Shown here in pieces: positions 37,375 through 49,951 of a stretch of 64,000 nucleotides of DNA. The notes under the pieces were generated by a model that worked only from the letters and a program-made list of their open reading frames with translations, did not search any database and was not told the origin of the DNA. The position numbers and the translations under genes were made by a program. The stretch's first letter is position 1. The number at the start of each line of letters is the position of its first letter. Origin of the DNA: Mesorhizobium metallidurans STM 2683 (lineage in GTDB: Bacteria > Pseudomonadota > Alphaproteobacteria > Rhizobiales > Rhizobiaceae); NCBI RefSeq assembly GCF_000350085.1, contig NZ_CAUM01000020.1, positions 31,868 to 95,867 on the forward strand, read 5' to 3'.

Positions 37375-38054
37375 GATGCTTTTTCTCTCGCTCCCAGGCC
37401 TGCAATCAGATCGGGCAATTGCAGCATGTCAGCGAATATAAAGTCCGGTTCACTCGACGCAAGCCGCGCTTTCAAAGCCGGGTTGCCGGCATGCGAGCCG
37501 CCGGTGAAGGCAAATACGCGCATGCCCGCCGCCCGCGCCGCCGCGATGCCGGCCGGACTGTCCTCGACGACGAGGCATTTCCTCGGATGTGCCCGCATGC
37601 TGGCTGCAGCGTGGAGGAAGATGTCGGGCGCGGGTTTGCCACGCGCGACCATGGTGGCGCTGAACAGATGCGGCTCCATGAGTCCGAGCAGCCCGGTGAC
37701 GTCGAGTGCGTAGCGGATGCGATCGAGCGTGCCGGACGAGGCGACGCAGTATGGCACGCCGAGCCTTGGCAGTACTTCCATGATGCCGGGTATCGGCTTC
37801 AGCTCCTCGCGAAATTTGCGCATCAGCTCGACGCGCATCGCAGTCAGATGCCCGTCGGTGATGTCGAGCCCGAAGTCGCGGCCGAGGATTTCGCGGACGC
37901 TCTTCATGCTCTTGCCAAGGAAATGCTCGTAGGCCGCATCCTCGCCGACCGCGCCGCCGGCGAGAGCGATCATGCCGAGCAGTGCCGCGACCGACAGCGC
38001 CTCGCTGTCGACCAGCACGCCGTCACAGTCGAAGATGACCAGCTCGGGCGCCAT
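37371..38054 (-). CDS. HAD-superfamily IA hydrolase (beta-phosphoglucomutase/phosphatase-like)
   Basis: This 227-residue HAD protein has motif I VIFDCDGVLVDSEAL, motif II VASSGT, and motifs III/IV KPAPDIFLHAA and CLVVEDSPAGIAAARAAGM. It would be a cytoplasmic sugar-phosphate phosphatase or phosphomutase. It lies between mtlK and the FGGY kinase gene in the polyol operon, with a 4-base overlap to the latter, so its substrate is probably a polyol or ketose phosphate. The exact substrate is unknown. Confidence 0.88.
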   Translation of the reverse strand: MAPELVIFDCDGVLVDSEALSVAALLGMIALAGGAVGEDAAYEHFLGKSMKSVREILGRDFGLDITDGHLTAMRVELMRKFREELKPIPGIMEVLPRLGVPYCVASSGTLDRIRYALDVTGLLGLMEPHLFSATMVARGKPAPDIFLHAAASMRAHPRKCLVVEDSPAGIAAARAAGMRVFAFTGGSHAGNPALKARLASSEPDFIFADMLQLPDLIAGLGAREKAS

Positions 38055-38068
38055 GGCAGTGGCCGATC

Positions 38069-39547
<1,479 letters not shown>

Positions 39548-39571
39548 CTGCTTTTACCCTTTGGCGGGACG

Positions 39572-39605
39572 GCTCTTCTCCCCGTGGAGGGACGGGGAGA
39601 AGAGC
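39572..39605 (-). terminator. Strong intercistronic hairpin between smoS and mtlK
   Basis: GCTCTTCTCCCCGT (39572-39585) pairs perfectly over 14 bases with ACGGGGAGAAGAGC (39592-39605) around a 6-base loop. On the transcribed minus strand no T-tract follows, so processing or attenuation is more likely than full termination. The arms resemble pieces of the intergenic repeat at 18531-18682. Confidence 0.55.
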
Positions 39606-39617
39606 GCCCTCACCCCC

Positions 39618-40388
39618 TCAACTCATCCACTGGCCGCCATCGACATTGTAGGTCTGGGCGACAATGTATTCGGCATCATCGCTGGCCAGGAACACGGCCA
39701 TGCCTGTCAAGTCCTCCGGCTTGCCCATGCGGCCGTAAGGCACGCCTTCGCCGACCAGCCGCCTCTTCTCGCCCTTCGGCCGGTTCTCGTATCTGGCGAA
39801 CAGCGCATCGACCTCGTCCCACATATCGCTGTCGACGACGCCGGGCGCGATGCCGTTGACATTGATGCGGTGCTTGATCAATGCGAGCCCGGCTGACTGG
39901 GTGAGCGAAATGACGGCGGCCTTGGTGGCGCAATAAACGGCGACCAGAGGCTCGCCACGCCGGCCGGCCTGGCTCGCCATGTTGATGATCTTGCCGCCCT
40001 TGCCCCTGGCGATCATCGAGCGGCTTGCCGCCTGCAGCATGAACAGCGTGCCGGCAACATTCACCGAGAACAGCTTTTCGTAGCTCGCCCTGGTGATCTC
40101 CACGATCGGCGCCAGGTCGAACAGAGCGGCATTGTTGATCAATATGTCCAACCCACCGGTCCTGGCCTCGACCGCCTTGACCGCCGCCTCGATCGAGGAC
40201 AGATCGGCGACGTCGAGCCTGACCGCATAGGCATTTTTGCCGATCTCCGACGCGGTTTTTTCCGCCGCTTCGAGATTGATGTCGGCAATCGCCACCGTGG
40301 CGCCTTCGCGAATATAGGCTTCGGCGAAGGCCTTGCCGATGCCGCGCGCCGACCCGGTGATCAGCGCCGATTTGCCCTTCAGCCTCAC
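39618..40388 (-). CDS. smoS: Sorbitol dehydrogenase (SDR family)
   Basis: This 256-residue short-chain dehydrogenase has the NAD-binding [25 protein letters not shown], and the catalytic S...YCATK pair ([20 protein letters not shown]). It oxidises D-sorbitol to fructose and galactitol to tagatose in the rhizobial and Rhodobacter SmoS type. The stretch [20 protein letters not shown] is the usual SDR C-terminal region. Its ATG overlaps the smoK stop (ATGA). Confidence 0.92.
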   Translation of the reverse strand: MRLKGKSALITGSARGIGKAFAEAYIREGATVAIADINLEAAEKTASEIGKNAYAVRLDVADLSSIEAAVKAVEARTGGLDILINNAALFDLAPIVEITRASYEKLFSVNVAGTLFMLQAASRSMIARGKGGKIINMASQAGRRGEPLVAVYCATKAAVISLTQSAGLALIKHRINVNGIAPGVVDSDMWDEVDALFARYENRPKGEKRRLVGEGVPYGRMGKPEDLTGMAVFLASDDAEYIVAQTYNVDGGQWMS

Positions 40389-41389
40389 TGCGCCATCGCC
40401 TTTCCGTCAGCACCGAAGCGGTGCAGCTTCGCCTTGTCCGGAGTGAGATAGATCGTATCGCCGTGACGGACGGCCAGTTCGCCGTCGGCACGTACCGTCA
40501 ATGGTCCGACGCCGTCGGCTTGCACGTGAAGGAAGGTGTCGGAGCCGAGGTGTTCGGCGACGCCGACCGTGGCTTTCCAGTCGCCCGAATTGGTCGAGAT
40601 GTTCATGTGCTCGGGACGGATGCCGACGGTCCTGGCGCCATATTTGGCCGCCGGCGCACCTTCGATCAGGTTCATCTTGGGCGAGCCGATGAAACCGGCG
40701 ACGAACAGGTTGCGCGGCGTCTTGTAAAGCTCCATAGGCGAGCCGACCTGTTCGATGTTTCCGGCATTGAGCACGACGATCTTGTCGGCCATGGTCATCG
40801 CTTCGACCTGGTCGTGGGTGACGTAGATCATCGTCGTCTTGAGTTGGTGGTGCAGTTCGCTGATCTCGAGGCGCATGGTGCCGCGCAGCGCCGCGTCGAG
40901 ATTGGACAGCGGCTCGTCGAACAGGAAGGCCGAGGGCTGGCGCACGATGGCGCGGCCGATGGCGACGCGCTGGCGCTGGCCGCCGGAGAGCTGGCCGGGG
41001 CGGCGTTCGAGATAGTTGGTGAGGTTCAGCACGCGCGCGGCGTCCTTCACCTTCCTGTCGATGGTCGCCTGGTCTTCGCCGGCCATCTTCAGCGGAAAGG
41101 CGATGTTCTTGGCCACCGTCATATGCGGATAGAGCGCATAGGACTGGAACACCATGGCCAGCTTGCGCTTGGCCGGCGCTTCGCCGGTCACGTCACGGCC
41201 GTCGATGTCGATGTTGCCGCCGCTGGTGTCCTCCAGCCCGGCGATCAACCTGAGCAGCGTGGACTTGCCGCAGCCCGACGGCCCGACGAAGACGACGAAC
41301 TCGCCGTTCTCGATCACCAGGTCGATGCCCGGGATGATGACCGTCGACCCGAAGGACTTCGAGACGTTCTTGAGCGTGATGTTTCCCAT
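40385..41389 (-). CDS. smoK: Polyol ABC transporter ATP-binding protein
   Basis: This 334-residue MalK/UgpC-type ATPase shows Walker [19 protein letters not shown], the signature [16 protein letters not shown], Walker [17 protein letters not shown] and the switch histidine in [15 protein letters not shown]. The C-terminal third forms the regulatory OB-fold domain with [11 protein letters not shown]. It energises the SmoFG permease for sorbitol/mannitol import. Confidence 0.93.
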   Translation of the reverse strand: MGNITLKNVSKSFGSTVIIPGIDLVIENGEFVVFVGPSGCGKSTLLRLIAGLEDTSGGNIDIDGRDVTGEAPAKRKLAMVFQSYALYPHMTVAKNIAFPLKMAGEDQATIDRKVKDAARVLNLTNYLERRPGQLSGGQRQRVAIGRAIVRQPSAFLFDEPLSNLDAALRGTMRLEISELHHQLKTTMIYVTHDQVEAMTMADKIVVLNAGNIEQVGSPMELYKTPRNLFVAGFIGSPKMNLIEGAPAAKYGARTVGIRPEHMNISTNSGDWKATVGVAEHLGSDTFLHVQADGVGPLTVRADGELAVRHGDTIYLTPDKAKLHRFGADGKAMAQ

Positions 41390-41439
41390 GGTTTCCTCCC
41401 CGAGGGGTTATTTTTCGCCAGATGCTTCGAGCAAGGTCC

Positions 41440-42264
41440 CTATTTCACGGCACCAAATGTCAGGCCGCGCACCAGCTGCTTCTGGCTGAACCAGCCCATG
41501 ATCAGGATCGGCGCGATTGCCAGCGTCGAGGCCGCCGACAGCTTGGCCCAGAACAGACCTTGCGGGCTGGAGAAGGAGCTGATGAAGGCGGTGAGCGGTG
41601 CTGCCTCGGTGGTGGTCAGCCGGATGGTCCAGAACGCCTCGTTCCAGGCCAGGATGATGTTGAGGAGCATCGTCGAGGCGATGCCCGGCACCGCCATCGG
41701 CGTCAGCACGTAGACGATCTCGTTCCACAGCGAGGCGCCGTCCATGCGCGCCGCTTCGAGGATCTCGCCCGGGATTTCGCGGAAATAGGTGTAGAGCATC
41801 CACACCACGATCGGCAGGTTGATCAGCATCAGCATGATCATCAGGCCGATGCGGCTGTCGAGCAATCCGGTGTCGCGGAAGATCAGGTAGATCGGGAACA
41901 GCACGGCGACCGCCGGCATCATCTTGGTGGACAGCATCCACATCAGGATATCCTTGGTGCGCTTGGTCGGCGAGAAGGCCATCGACCATGCCGCCGGTAT
42001 GGCGACAAGCAAGGCCAGGATGGTCGATCCGACCGATAGCAGCACCGAGTTCAGGAAGAACTTGAAATAGCCGCTCTGCGCCTGGACCTCGGAATAGCTT
42101 TCCATGGTCCCCGACGGAAACAGGTTGAAGCCCTGGATCGCCTCCTGTTCCGACTTGAACGAGGTGATGACCGTATAGAGGATCGGGAAGAAGATCAGCA
42201 GGGCGACGATCCAGGCGGCCGCGGTCGCGATCGTCTTGTGCTGGGGTGTGACTGCACGTGCCAT
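41440..42264 (-). CDS. smoG: Polyol ABC transporter permease (MalG type)
   Basis: This 274-residue inner-membrane permease has six hydrophobic segments and the EAA motif EILEAARMDGASLWNEIVYV. The ATG at 42264 (MARAVTPQHKTI) has GGAGG 8 bases upstream; the frame upstream to 42330 is not used. It partners SmoF. A palindromic intergenic repeat separates it from smoF. Confidence 0.92.
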   Translation of the reverse strand: MARAVTPQHKTIATAAAWIVALLIFFPILYTVITSFKSEQEAIQGFNLFPSGTMESYSEVQAQSGYFKFFLNSVLLSVGSTILALLVAIPAAWSMAFSPTKRTKDILMWMLSTKMMPAVAVLFPIYLIFRDTGLLDSRIGLMIMLMLINLPIVVWMLYTYFREIPGEILEAARMDGASLWNEIVYVLTPMAVPGIASTMLLNIILAWNEAFWTIRLTTTEAAPLTAFISSFSSPQGLFWAKLSAASTLAIAPILIMGWFSQKQLVRGLTFGAVK

Positions 42265-42305
42265 GGTCAGGTCCTCCCGTATCGGCGTTGTTGGCGGCAG
42301 GGTCG

Positions 42306-42418
42306 ACCCCCACTCCGGTTTGCTGCGCAAACCACTCCCCCGATCGACGGGGTAGAGGAAGGGCGCGGCTTCGATGCAGGCGTTTCCTCTCCCCCGGGCA
42401 GCGGGACGGAGTGGGGGT
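42306..42418. repeat. Palindromic intergenic repeat between smoF and smoG
   Basis: The arms ACCCCCACTCCG (42306-42317) and CGGAGTGGGGGT (42407-42418) are exact reverse complements. Internal pairings include GGTTTG/CAAACC close to the left arm and GAGGAA/TTCCTC. It is another member of the intergenic palindrome families seen in this window, here inside an operon between two permease genes. Confidence 0.6.
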
Positions 42419-42447
42419 GGTTCAGCGCACGTAGCATCGTCTCCCCC

Positions 42448-43320
42448 TTACTTGTCCAGGTTCTTGCCGACGGCGCGCATGGCGAAGAAGGCAACGATGT
42501 TGGCGAGAATGACGGCGATCACGCCACCGGCGGACGCCTGGCCGATTTTAAATTCGAGCAGCGCCTTCTGGTAGACGAGGAAGGGCAGGTTGGTGGAAGC
42601 GTAGCCCGGGCCGCCATTGGTGGTGACGAGGATTTCGGCATAGACCGACAGCAGGAAGATCGTCTGGATCAGGATGACGACGGTGATGGCTCGCGACATG
42701 TGCGGCAGCGTCAGATAGATGAAGCGGCTGACGAAGCCGGCCCCGTCCATCTCGGCGGCTTCCTTCTGCTCGCCGTCGAGCGACTGCAGCGAGGTCAGTA
42801 GGATCAGCGTCGCAAATGGCAGCCACTGCCAGGCGACGATGATGATGATCGCGGTCAGCGGATATTGCCCGAACCAGTCGATCGGCTGCCCGCCGAAGAA
42901 GCGCGCAATGTCGGCAAAGACACCGTATTGCGGATGCATGATCATGTTCTTCCACACCAGGGCCGCGACCGGCGGCATGACGAAGAACGGCGAGATGACG
43001 AGGATGCGAACGATGCCTTGTCCCCACATCGGCTGGTCGATCAGCAGCGCCAGCATAATGCCGCCGATCACCGTGATCAGGAGCACGGCGACGACGATGG
43101 TCAGCGTGTTGAGGATCGACTGCAGGAAGGCCGGGTTGGAATAGAAAAGCGCGTAGTTGGAGAAGCCGACGAAGCCATCGCGGATCGGATTGAGCGGATT
43201 GTACTGCTGGAAGGAGAACCACAGCGTGAACAGCAGCGGCACAATCATCCAGACGAACAGCAGCACCACGGATGGCGCCATCATGAAACGGGCAAGCGAG
43301 CGGGTCTGCTGAGTAGCCAT
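42448..43320 (-). CDS. smoF: Polyol ABC transporter permease (MalF type)
   Basis: This 290-residue permease has six hydrophobic segments. MIVPLLFTLWFSFQQYNPLN near the N-terminus and the EAA loop EQKEAAEMDGAGFVSRFIYL are typical of CUT1 sugar permeases. The ATG at 43320 follows AAGGG by about 9 bases; a GTG at 43329 is less well placed. It is the second gene of the operon. Confidence 0.92.
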   Translation of the reverse strand: MATQQTRSLARFMMAPSVVLLFVWMIVPLLFTLWFSFQQYNPLNPIRDGFVGFSNYALFYSNPAFLQSILNTLTIVVAVLLITVIGGIMLALLIDQPMWGQGIVRILVISPFFVMPPVAALVWKNMIMHPQYGVFADIARFFGGQPIDWFGQYPLTAIIIIVAWQWLPFATLILLTSLQSLDGEQKEAAEMDGAGFVSRFIYLTLPHMSRAITVVILIQTIFLLSVYAEILVTTNGGPGYASTNLPFLVYQKALLEFKIGQASAGGVIAVILANIVAFFAMRAVGKNLDK

Positions 43321-43460
43321 GACGGTCACCCTTCAAAGGTCAGCCACAATTTTTCAAGTGGTGAGGGCGGCCGCCCGAACTGGGACTCGGGCGGCCGCCC
43401 TGGCTGGTCACGGTGGAGCCGGTCGTGATGCGCTACCGGCTTTCGGCACCGGGAGGAGCC

Positions 43461-44771
<1,311 letters not shown>

Positions 44772-44817
44772 CAAAATCCTCCCATAAACCAAGTTGAGCA
44801 TTTGCCTTGGCTATGGG

Positions 44818-44847
44818 CAATTACTCACTCTCTGTTAATTATGTCAA
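44818..44847 (-). promoter_or_regulatory. Putative promoter of the smo/mtl polyol operon
   Basis: On the minus strand TTGACA (44847-44842) is followed after 18 bases by TAATTG (44823-44818), 46 bases upstream of the smoE start codon. An imperfect palindrome (CAATTA...TAATTATG) spans the spacer and could bind a regulator. The SorC-family protein at 46218-47171 is the best candidate. Confidence 0.5.
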
Positions 44848-44992
44848 GCCGGATTCGTTGCTGCAGCGCAGCACAAGGGTTGCCGCCGACACCTTGCGCC
44901 AGACGCTTTGAAAACATCGGGGGATGGTATCGAAAGAGCCCGCCGCAAAACGCCGGACTTCGGCGATCGTCCAGCCCGAAGAAACATCTTGC

Positions 44993-45901
44993 CTATTGCC
45001 GAGCGATCTCGGCCAGGATCCAGTCGCGAAAGGCGCGGATCTTCGGCACGTTGCGCCGCGCCTGGGGATAGACCAGCCAATAGGCGTGCCCGTCGTCGCC
45101 GACCAGGTCGAAGGGCTGGATCAGGCGGCCATCGGCAAGCTCGGCGTTGAACAGCGCCCTGGTCACGATCGCCACGCCCTGCCCGGCGATGGCGGCGTTC
45201 GCCTCATAGGCCTGCGCGCCCATGCTGCTGCCAGGGCGCTTCGCCAGTTCCTCGACCGGTAGGCCAGCGGCAGCAAACCAGTCCCGCCACCAGATGTCGC
45301 CAGGATCGAGTATTGGCAAACGCAGCAGGTCGGCCGGCTCCTTGACGCCGCCGATGCTGGCCGCGAGCTTCGGGCTCAGAACCGGCGTGAAGTCCGCATT
45401 GAAAAGCTTGTGCACCTCGACGCCCGGCCATGTGCCACCGCCGGAGCGGATGGCGATATCGATGTCCTCGCGGGCAAAGTCGACGACCCTGTTCGACGTG
45501 TCGAGACGCACTGCCAGCGACGGATGCGCGACCTGGAAGGAGCCGAGATGCCGGGCCAGCCAGTTGGAAGCAAAGGTCAGCAGCGTCGAAACGTACAGCA
45601 CGCCGTCGGCGCCGCTGCGCGCAGCGGCATAGGCTCCGCTCAAAAGGGCGAAGGCCTCGCTGACCGCCGGCGCCAGGCGCTGCCCCGCCTCGGTCAGCAC
45701 GATCTGCTTGGGCTGGCGCAGGAACAGAGGGGCGCCGACGCGCTCTTCCAGGAGCTTGATCTGGTAGCTTGCCGCAGCCTGCGTCATGCCGAGTTCCTCG
45801 GCCGCCTTGGTGAAGGAAAGATGCCGCGCCACTGCCTCGAACACCCTGATCGCCTGCAGCGGAGGGAGCTGGAAAATCTGTCGCGCTTCAAGATTCGGCA
45901 T
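44993..45901 (-). CDS. LysR family transcriptional regulator (GcvA-like)
   Basis: This 302-residue intact LysR protein has its helix-turn-helix at residues 15-75 (IRVFEAVARHLSFTKAAEEL, TQAAASYQIKLLEERVGAPL). The effector domain begins at LYVSTLLTFASNWLARHLG. It belongs to the GcvA/AmpR-like group. It is divergent from a DUF1127 gene and lies upstream of the polyol operon. Its target is unknown and could be the DUF1127 gene or a distant locus. Confidence 0.9.
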   Translation of the reverse strand: MPNLEARQIFQLPPLQAIRVFEAVARHLSFTKAAEELGMTQAAASYQIKLLEERVGAPLFLRQPKQIVLTEAGQRLAPAVSEAFALLSGAYAAARSGADGVLYVSTLLTFASNWLARHLGSFQVAHPSLAVRLDTSNRVVDFAREDIDIAIRSGGGTWPGVEVHKLFNADFTPVLSPKLAASIGGVKEPADLLRLPILDPGDIWWRDWFAAAGLPVEELAKRPGSSMGAQAYEANAAIAGQGVAIVTRALFNAELADGRLIQPFDLVGDDGHAYWLVYPQARRNVPKIRAFRDWILAEIARQ

Positions 45902-46010
45902 AAGGCCTCCTTATGGGCCGTGATCGACGTTTGATTGGCAGCAACGCGTCGTCGGGCCGATATTCGTGGTCGACGATCCCTTTTTCCAGACATAGCGAAG
46001 GCAGACGATC

Positions 46011-46196
46011 ATGACCACGGTACAGGAAAAACTGCTTCTCACACCAGGCCACGGCTGGTTTTCGCGGTGGATGCGCGGATTTGCACGGCACACGGCGAGG
46101 AAACGGGCCTATCTCGACATAAGGGAACTACCGCCGCATCTGCAGCGCGACATGGGTTTTCTCGATGGCAACGACCCATATGGTCGGCGCCAATAG
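46011..46196 (+). CDS. DUF1127 domain protein, 61 residues
   Basis: This small arginine-rich protein has the DUF1127 core: TARKRAYLDIRELPPHLQRD followed by MGFLDGNDP. Such proteins in alphaproteobacteria are linked to RNA metabolism and phosphate or stress physiology. This one has an extended, weakly conserved N-terminus of about 30 residues. It is divergent from the LysR gene with a 109-base spacer, a classic arrangement for LysR control, and convergent with the sorC-type gene. Confidence 0.75.
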   Translation: MTTVQEKLLLTPGHGWFSRWMRGFARHTARKRAYLDIRELPPHLQRDMGFLDGNDPYGRRQ

Positions 46197-46217
46197 CTTT
46201 GCTGGGTTTATCCCCAA

Positions 46218-47171
46218 TCAGCCTGCCAGCAAGGCAGCGGCGGTGTTCTCATCGGTGATGAGGCCGTTGACCAGCCGCCGGTTCACCGCCGCAAGGATGC
46301 CCGGCAATTTGCGTTCCCCCATGGCGAGCGCGATCACCAGCGATTTTTCGCGCGACGGCAATGCCGCCGACGACACCCTTTCATTGGTGATGCCCTCGAT
46401 CATCCGGCCTTCGCGGTCGAATACCCAGCCGACGATTTCGGCGACACCGCCTGCCTTTTGCAGCGCTTTCAACTCGCTTTCGGAAATGAAGCCGTCCTCA
46501 TAAAGCGGCGCCCTGGGGCCGAGATCACCGATGCCGACGAAGGTGACGTCGGCCTCCGCCGCAAGCGCCAGCGTTGGCTGAATCATTGGCTGGTTGAGCA
46601 GCATATCGCGTTCCTCCGGCGAGGAGGCGATAACCGGCAGCGGCATCGGAAAAGAGCGCGCCTTGACGCGGTCGGCCATGGTGAAGATGACGTTGTAGAA
46701 AGCGGCCGAACCGTCGGGCGAGATGTTGCCGGTCAGCGACACCACCTTGTGCTGCGGGCATTCCATCGGCGGCAATTGCTCGATCGCCGCCTTCAGCGTG
46801 CGGCCGGTGCCGATGGCCATGACGATCGGCTCCGGCGACCTGAGCCGCCGCTCGATCTCGGCGGCGGCCGCCTCGGCAACGCCGATGATGGTGGAGGACG
46901 AAGCAGGATCGCTCGGCACCACTTCGACCAGGTCGAGCGCGAAGCGTGACTTCAGCCGTGCCGCAAGGTCGAGGCAGTTGGCGATCGGATGATCGACACG
47001 CACCTTGATCAGCCCTTCCGACACCGCCAGCGACACCAGCCGTTGCGCGGTTTGCCTGGAAATACCGAGCGTGGCGGCGATCTGGTCCTGTGTGTTGCCG
47101 GCAACATAATAGAGCCAGCCGGCGCGCGCCGCGTCGTCCAGCCTGTTGCTGCCTTCCTGCCGCGAATTCAA
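46218..47171 (-). CDS. SorC-family sugar-binding transcriptional regulator
   Basis: This 317-residue regulator has an N-terminal helix-turn-helix (DDAARAGWLYYVAGNTQDQI, AATLGISRQTAQRLVSLAVS). The SorC/DeoR-type sugar-phosphate-binding domain has IGTGRTLKAAIEQLPPM, VSLTGNISPDGSAAFYNVIF and FVGIGDLGPRAPLYEDGFI. SorC proteins sense phosphorylated sugars or polyols. It lies close to the polyol operon and is divergent from a HAD phosphatase gene, so control of either or both is likely. This corresponds to the regulator found with rhizobial smo operons. Confidence 0.9.
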   Translation of the reverse strand: MNSRQEGSNRLDDAARAGWLYYVAGNTQDQIAATLGISRQTAQRLVSLAVSEGLIKVRVDHPIANCLDLAARLKSRFALDLVEVVPSDPASSSTIIGVAEAAAAEIERRLRSPEPIVMAIGTGRTLKAAIEQLPPMECPQHKVVSLTGNISPDGSAAFYNVIFTMADRVKARSFPMPLPVIASSPEERDMLLNQPMIQPTLALAAEADVTFVGIGDLGPRAPLYEDGFISESELKALQKAGGVAEIVGWVFDREGRMIEGITNERVSSAALPSREKSLVIALAMGERKLPGILAAVNRRLVNGLITDENTAAALLAG

Positions 47172-47237
47172 AGTCCAGCCTCCCAGGCTCCGCCTGCAGC
47201 GGAGTACTTTTCACTCTTGCAGGGAATTCGCCGGCGC

Positions 47238-47263
47238 GCAATTGTCTATTGCCGGAGCAATTG
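47238..47263. promoter_or_regulatory. Repeated GCAATTG boxes in the sorC/HAD divergent region
   Basis: GCAATTG occurs at 47238-47244 and again at 47257-47263, 19 bases apart, about two helical turns, each with the palindromic core CAATTG. A related GGGCAATTA lies at the smo promoter (44815-44823). They are candidates for the SorC regulator's sites; the evidence is only pattern and position. Confidence 0.35.
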
Positions 47264-47382
47264 CTTGCATCGCTCGGCGCGCCCGTAATGGGCAATCGCC
47301 TCACCGCCGCCGCCGATAACAGGTCTCGACGGTTTATCTCCCGGCGCAAACCCGTTATGGGGATCGAAAGAGGGATTCTTGC

Positions 47383-48018
47383 ATGACGCCGAAAGCGGTT
47401 TTCTGGGACATGGACGGAACGCTGGTCGACAGCGAGCCGCTGCACGAGGCGGCCTTGGTGGCGGCGCTGCACAGTGTCGGCATCCCGCCCCCAGCCAATT
47501 TGCACCAGCGGGTGCTCGGCGTCGCCGCCTGGCCGGTCTATGAGATGCTGCGCGACGAGTTCGGCCTCGACCTGCCTTTCGACGCCTGGATCGTACGCAA
47601 ATACGACCACTACCTGCCGATGGCCGAGACGCTGGTGCCGCGTCCCGGGGCGATCGAGATCTTCAACGAACTACGCGCACTTGGCGTGGAGCAGGCGGTG
47701 GTGTCCAATTCAGACCGGCTGATCGTCGACGCAAACTTGAGCGCCGTCGGCCTTTCCTATCCAGGCATGAAGACCATCAGCCGCAACGACGTGCGCGAGG
47801 GCAAGCCGTATCCCGAGCCGTTCCTGCGCGCCGCCTGGCTGGCCGGCGTAGATCCGACGCAAGCGGTTGCGGTCGACGACAGCCGCACCGGCGCCATGGC
47901 CGGGCTGGCGGCAGGGATGAAGACGATGTTCTGGCCGGAGGCGCCGATGGAAGGACCGCCCGGCGCCATCGTCATCAACAGCGCCGAGGAATTGCGGGGC
48001 GAACTCGGGCTTAAGTAG
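47383..48018 (+). CDS. HAD-superfamily IA phosphatase
   Basis: This 211-residue HAD protein has motif I AVFWDMDGTLVDSEPLHEAA, motif II VVSNSD, and motifs III/IV EGKPYPEPFLRAAWLAGVDP and AVAVDDSRTGAMAGLAAGM. It would be a cytoplasmic sugar-phosphate phosphatase or 2-deoxy-sugar phosphatase. It is divergent from the SorC regulator gene, so sugar-dependent control is likely. It ends exactly where the convergent aldolase gene ends. Confidence 0.88.
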   Translation: MTPKAVFWDMDGTLVDSEPLHEAALVAALHSVGIPPPANLHQRVLGVAAWPVYEMLRDEFGLDLPFDAWIVRKYDHYLPMAETLVPRPGAIEIFNELRALGVEQAVVSNSDRLIVDANLSAVGLSYPGMKTISRNDVREGKPYPEPFLRAAWLAGVDPTQAVAVDDSRTGAMAGLAAGMKTMFWPEAPMEGPPGAIVINSAEELRGELGLK

Positions 48019-48786
48019 TCAGTTCCGGTAAACCGGCTCCTGCTCGTCGAGGATCGCTTTCAGCTCTGAAAGGTGCCTTTCGGCCTGGCCGGGATAGTCT
48101 TCCTGCTCGCGCGCCGCCTTCTCGGCGATCTCGTCGGAAAGCACGCGCAACGGTCGGCCTGTCCACAGCGCCTTGATGTAGGTCTCGGCGGCGCGCTCGA
48201 AATAGAACATGCGGTTGAAGGTGTCGGCGACGCTGTCGCCAATGATCAGCACGCCGTGATTGCCCATGACCATCACCTTGACCTTCGGATCAACGAGAAG
48301 CTGCGAGCAGCGCTCGCCCTCCTCCTCGAAGGCCAGCCCGCCATAATGGCCGTCGACGACATGACGGTTGAAGAAGATCGCCGAGTTCTGGTCGATCGGC
48401 GGCAGCGTCGAGTCGGCCAGCGAGGCGAGCACAGTGGCGTGAATCGAGTGCACATGCATGACGCAGCGCGCATGGGCCACATTGCGATGGATGGCGCCGT
48501 GCAGGCCCCATGCCGTCGGATCTGGCGCATTGGGGCCGGAGAGCGTGTCGGGATCGTTGGCGTCGATCAAAAGCAGATCGCTCGCCTTGATGCGCGAGAA
48601 ATGCACCTGGTTGGGATTCATCAGGAATTGCGAACCGTCTTCATTGACGGCCAGCGAGAAATGATTGGCCACCGCCTCGTGCATGTTGAGCCGAGCCGTC
48701 CAGCGGAAGGCGCAAGCAAGATCGACGCGCTCCTCATAGAAGGGCAGATTGGTCAGTATTTCCTTCTGCAGGCGGGCGATGCTCAT
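48019..48786 (-). CDS. Class II aldolase/adducin family protein
   Basis: This 255-residue protein has the zinc-binding histidine cluster in ARCVMHVHSIHATVLASL near residue 110 and the later histidine in VMVMGNHGVLIIGDS. The N-terminal LNMHEAVANHFSLAVNEDGS is typical of the adducin-like subgroup. True fuculose-1-phosphate-type aldolases act on ketose phosphates; many members with this longer form have unknown substrates. It abuts the HAD phosphatase gene end to end. Confidence 0.85.
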   Translation of the reverse strand: MSIARLQKEILTNLPFYEERVDLACAFRWTARLNMHEAVANHFSLAVNEDGSQFLMNPNQVHFSRIKASDLLLIDANDPDTLSGPNAPDPTAWGLHGAIHRNVAHARCVMHVHSIHATVLASLADSTLPPIDQNSAIFFNRHVVDGHYGGLAFEEEGERCSQLLVDPKVKVMVMGNHGVLIIGDSVADTFNRMFYFERAAETYIKALWTGRPLRVLSDEIAEKAAREQEDYPGQAERHLSELKAILDEQEPVYRN

Positions 48787-48872
48787 CGAAAACCTCCGTC
48801 AAAGAATGAAGGATGCCGCGCACTGCCGACGCGCGCAACCGGTTTCGTTTGGTGCAGACGAGCGTCGTTAGC

Positions 48873-49510
<638 letters not shown>

Positions 49511-49514
<4 letters not shown>

Positions 49515-49951
49515 GCGGAAAATCCCGTGATGGCAAGAATGGCGAAACCTGCCCCGATCAACAGGCAGAGCGGCGAATAATAGCTGACATCGAGCCGAGC
49601 GAAAGGCTGTTCGGGCGCCAGCCGCCGCCACCAGGGCGTGAAGCCGGCAATGCCGCGGCCGAGGAAAACCAGCGCAATGAGCAGCGATGCGGCGGCAAGC
49701 CCTGGCTTGGGAAAGGGCGTGGCAAACACACCCTCCAGCGCCATCGGCCACAGCGTCGCCAGGCCGAGACAAGCGGCGACGGCAAAGCAGGCGAAGGGCG
49801 CCGGCATCTCGTCGACGCCGCGAAAGCCGACCACGGCGCGAGCGCAGGAGGCAGCATCCCTGCCCGGCCAGATGCCGCCGATGCCCCAATAGACATGCAG
49901 CGTGGTGATCAGCAGCAGGACCAATGAGAGAACGAAGGCAAGCACGATCAT
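49511..49951 (-). CDS. DUF3995 membrane protein within the urease operon
   Basis: This 146-residue protein has four hydrophobic segments. [15 protein letters not shown] near residue 17, LGRGIAGF, and the C-terminal [20 protein letters not shown] fit the DUF3995 family. It overlaps ureF and ureG by 4 bases on each side, so it is translated as part of the urease maturation genes. Function is unknown. A role in nickel or urea passage, or anchoring of maturation proteins, is conceivable but unsupported. Confidence 0.8.
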
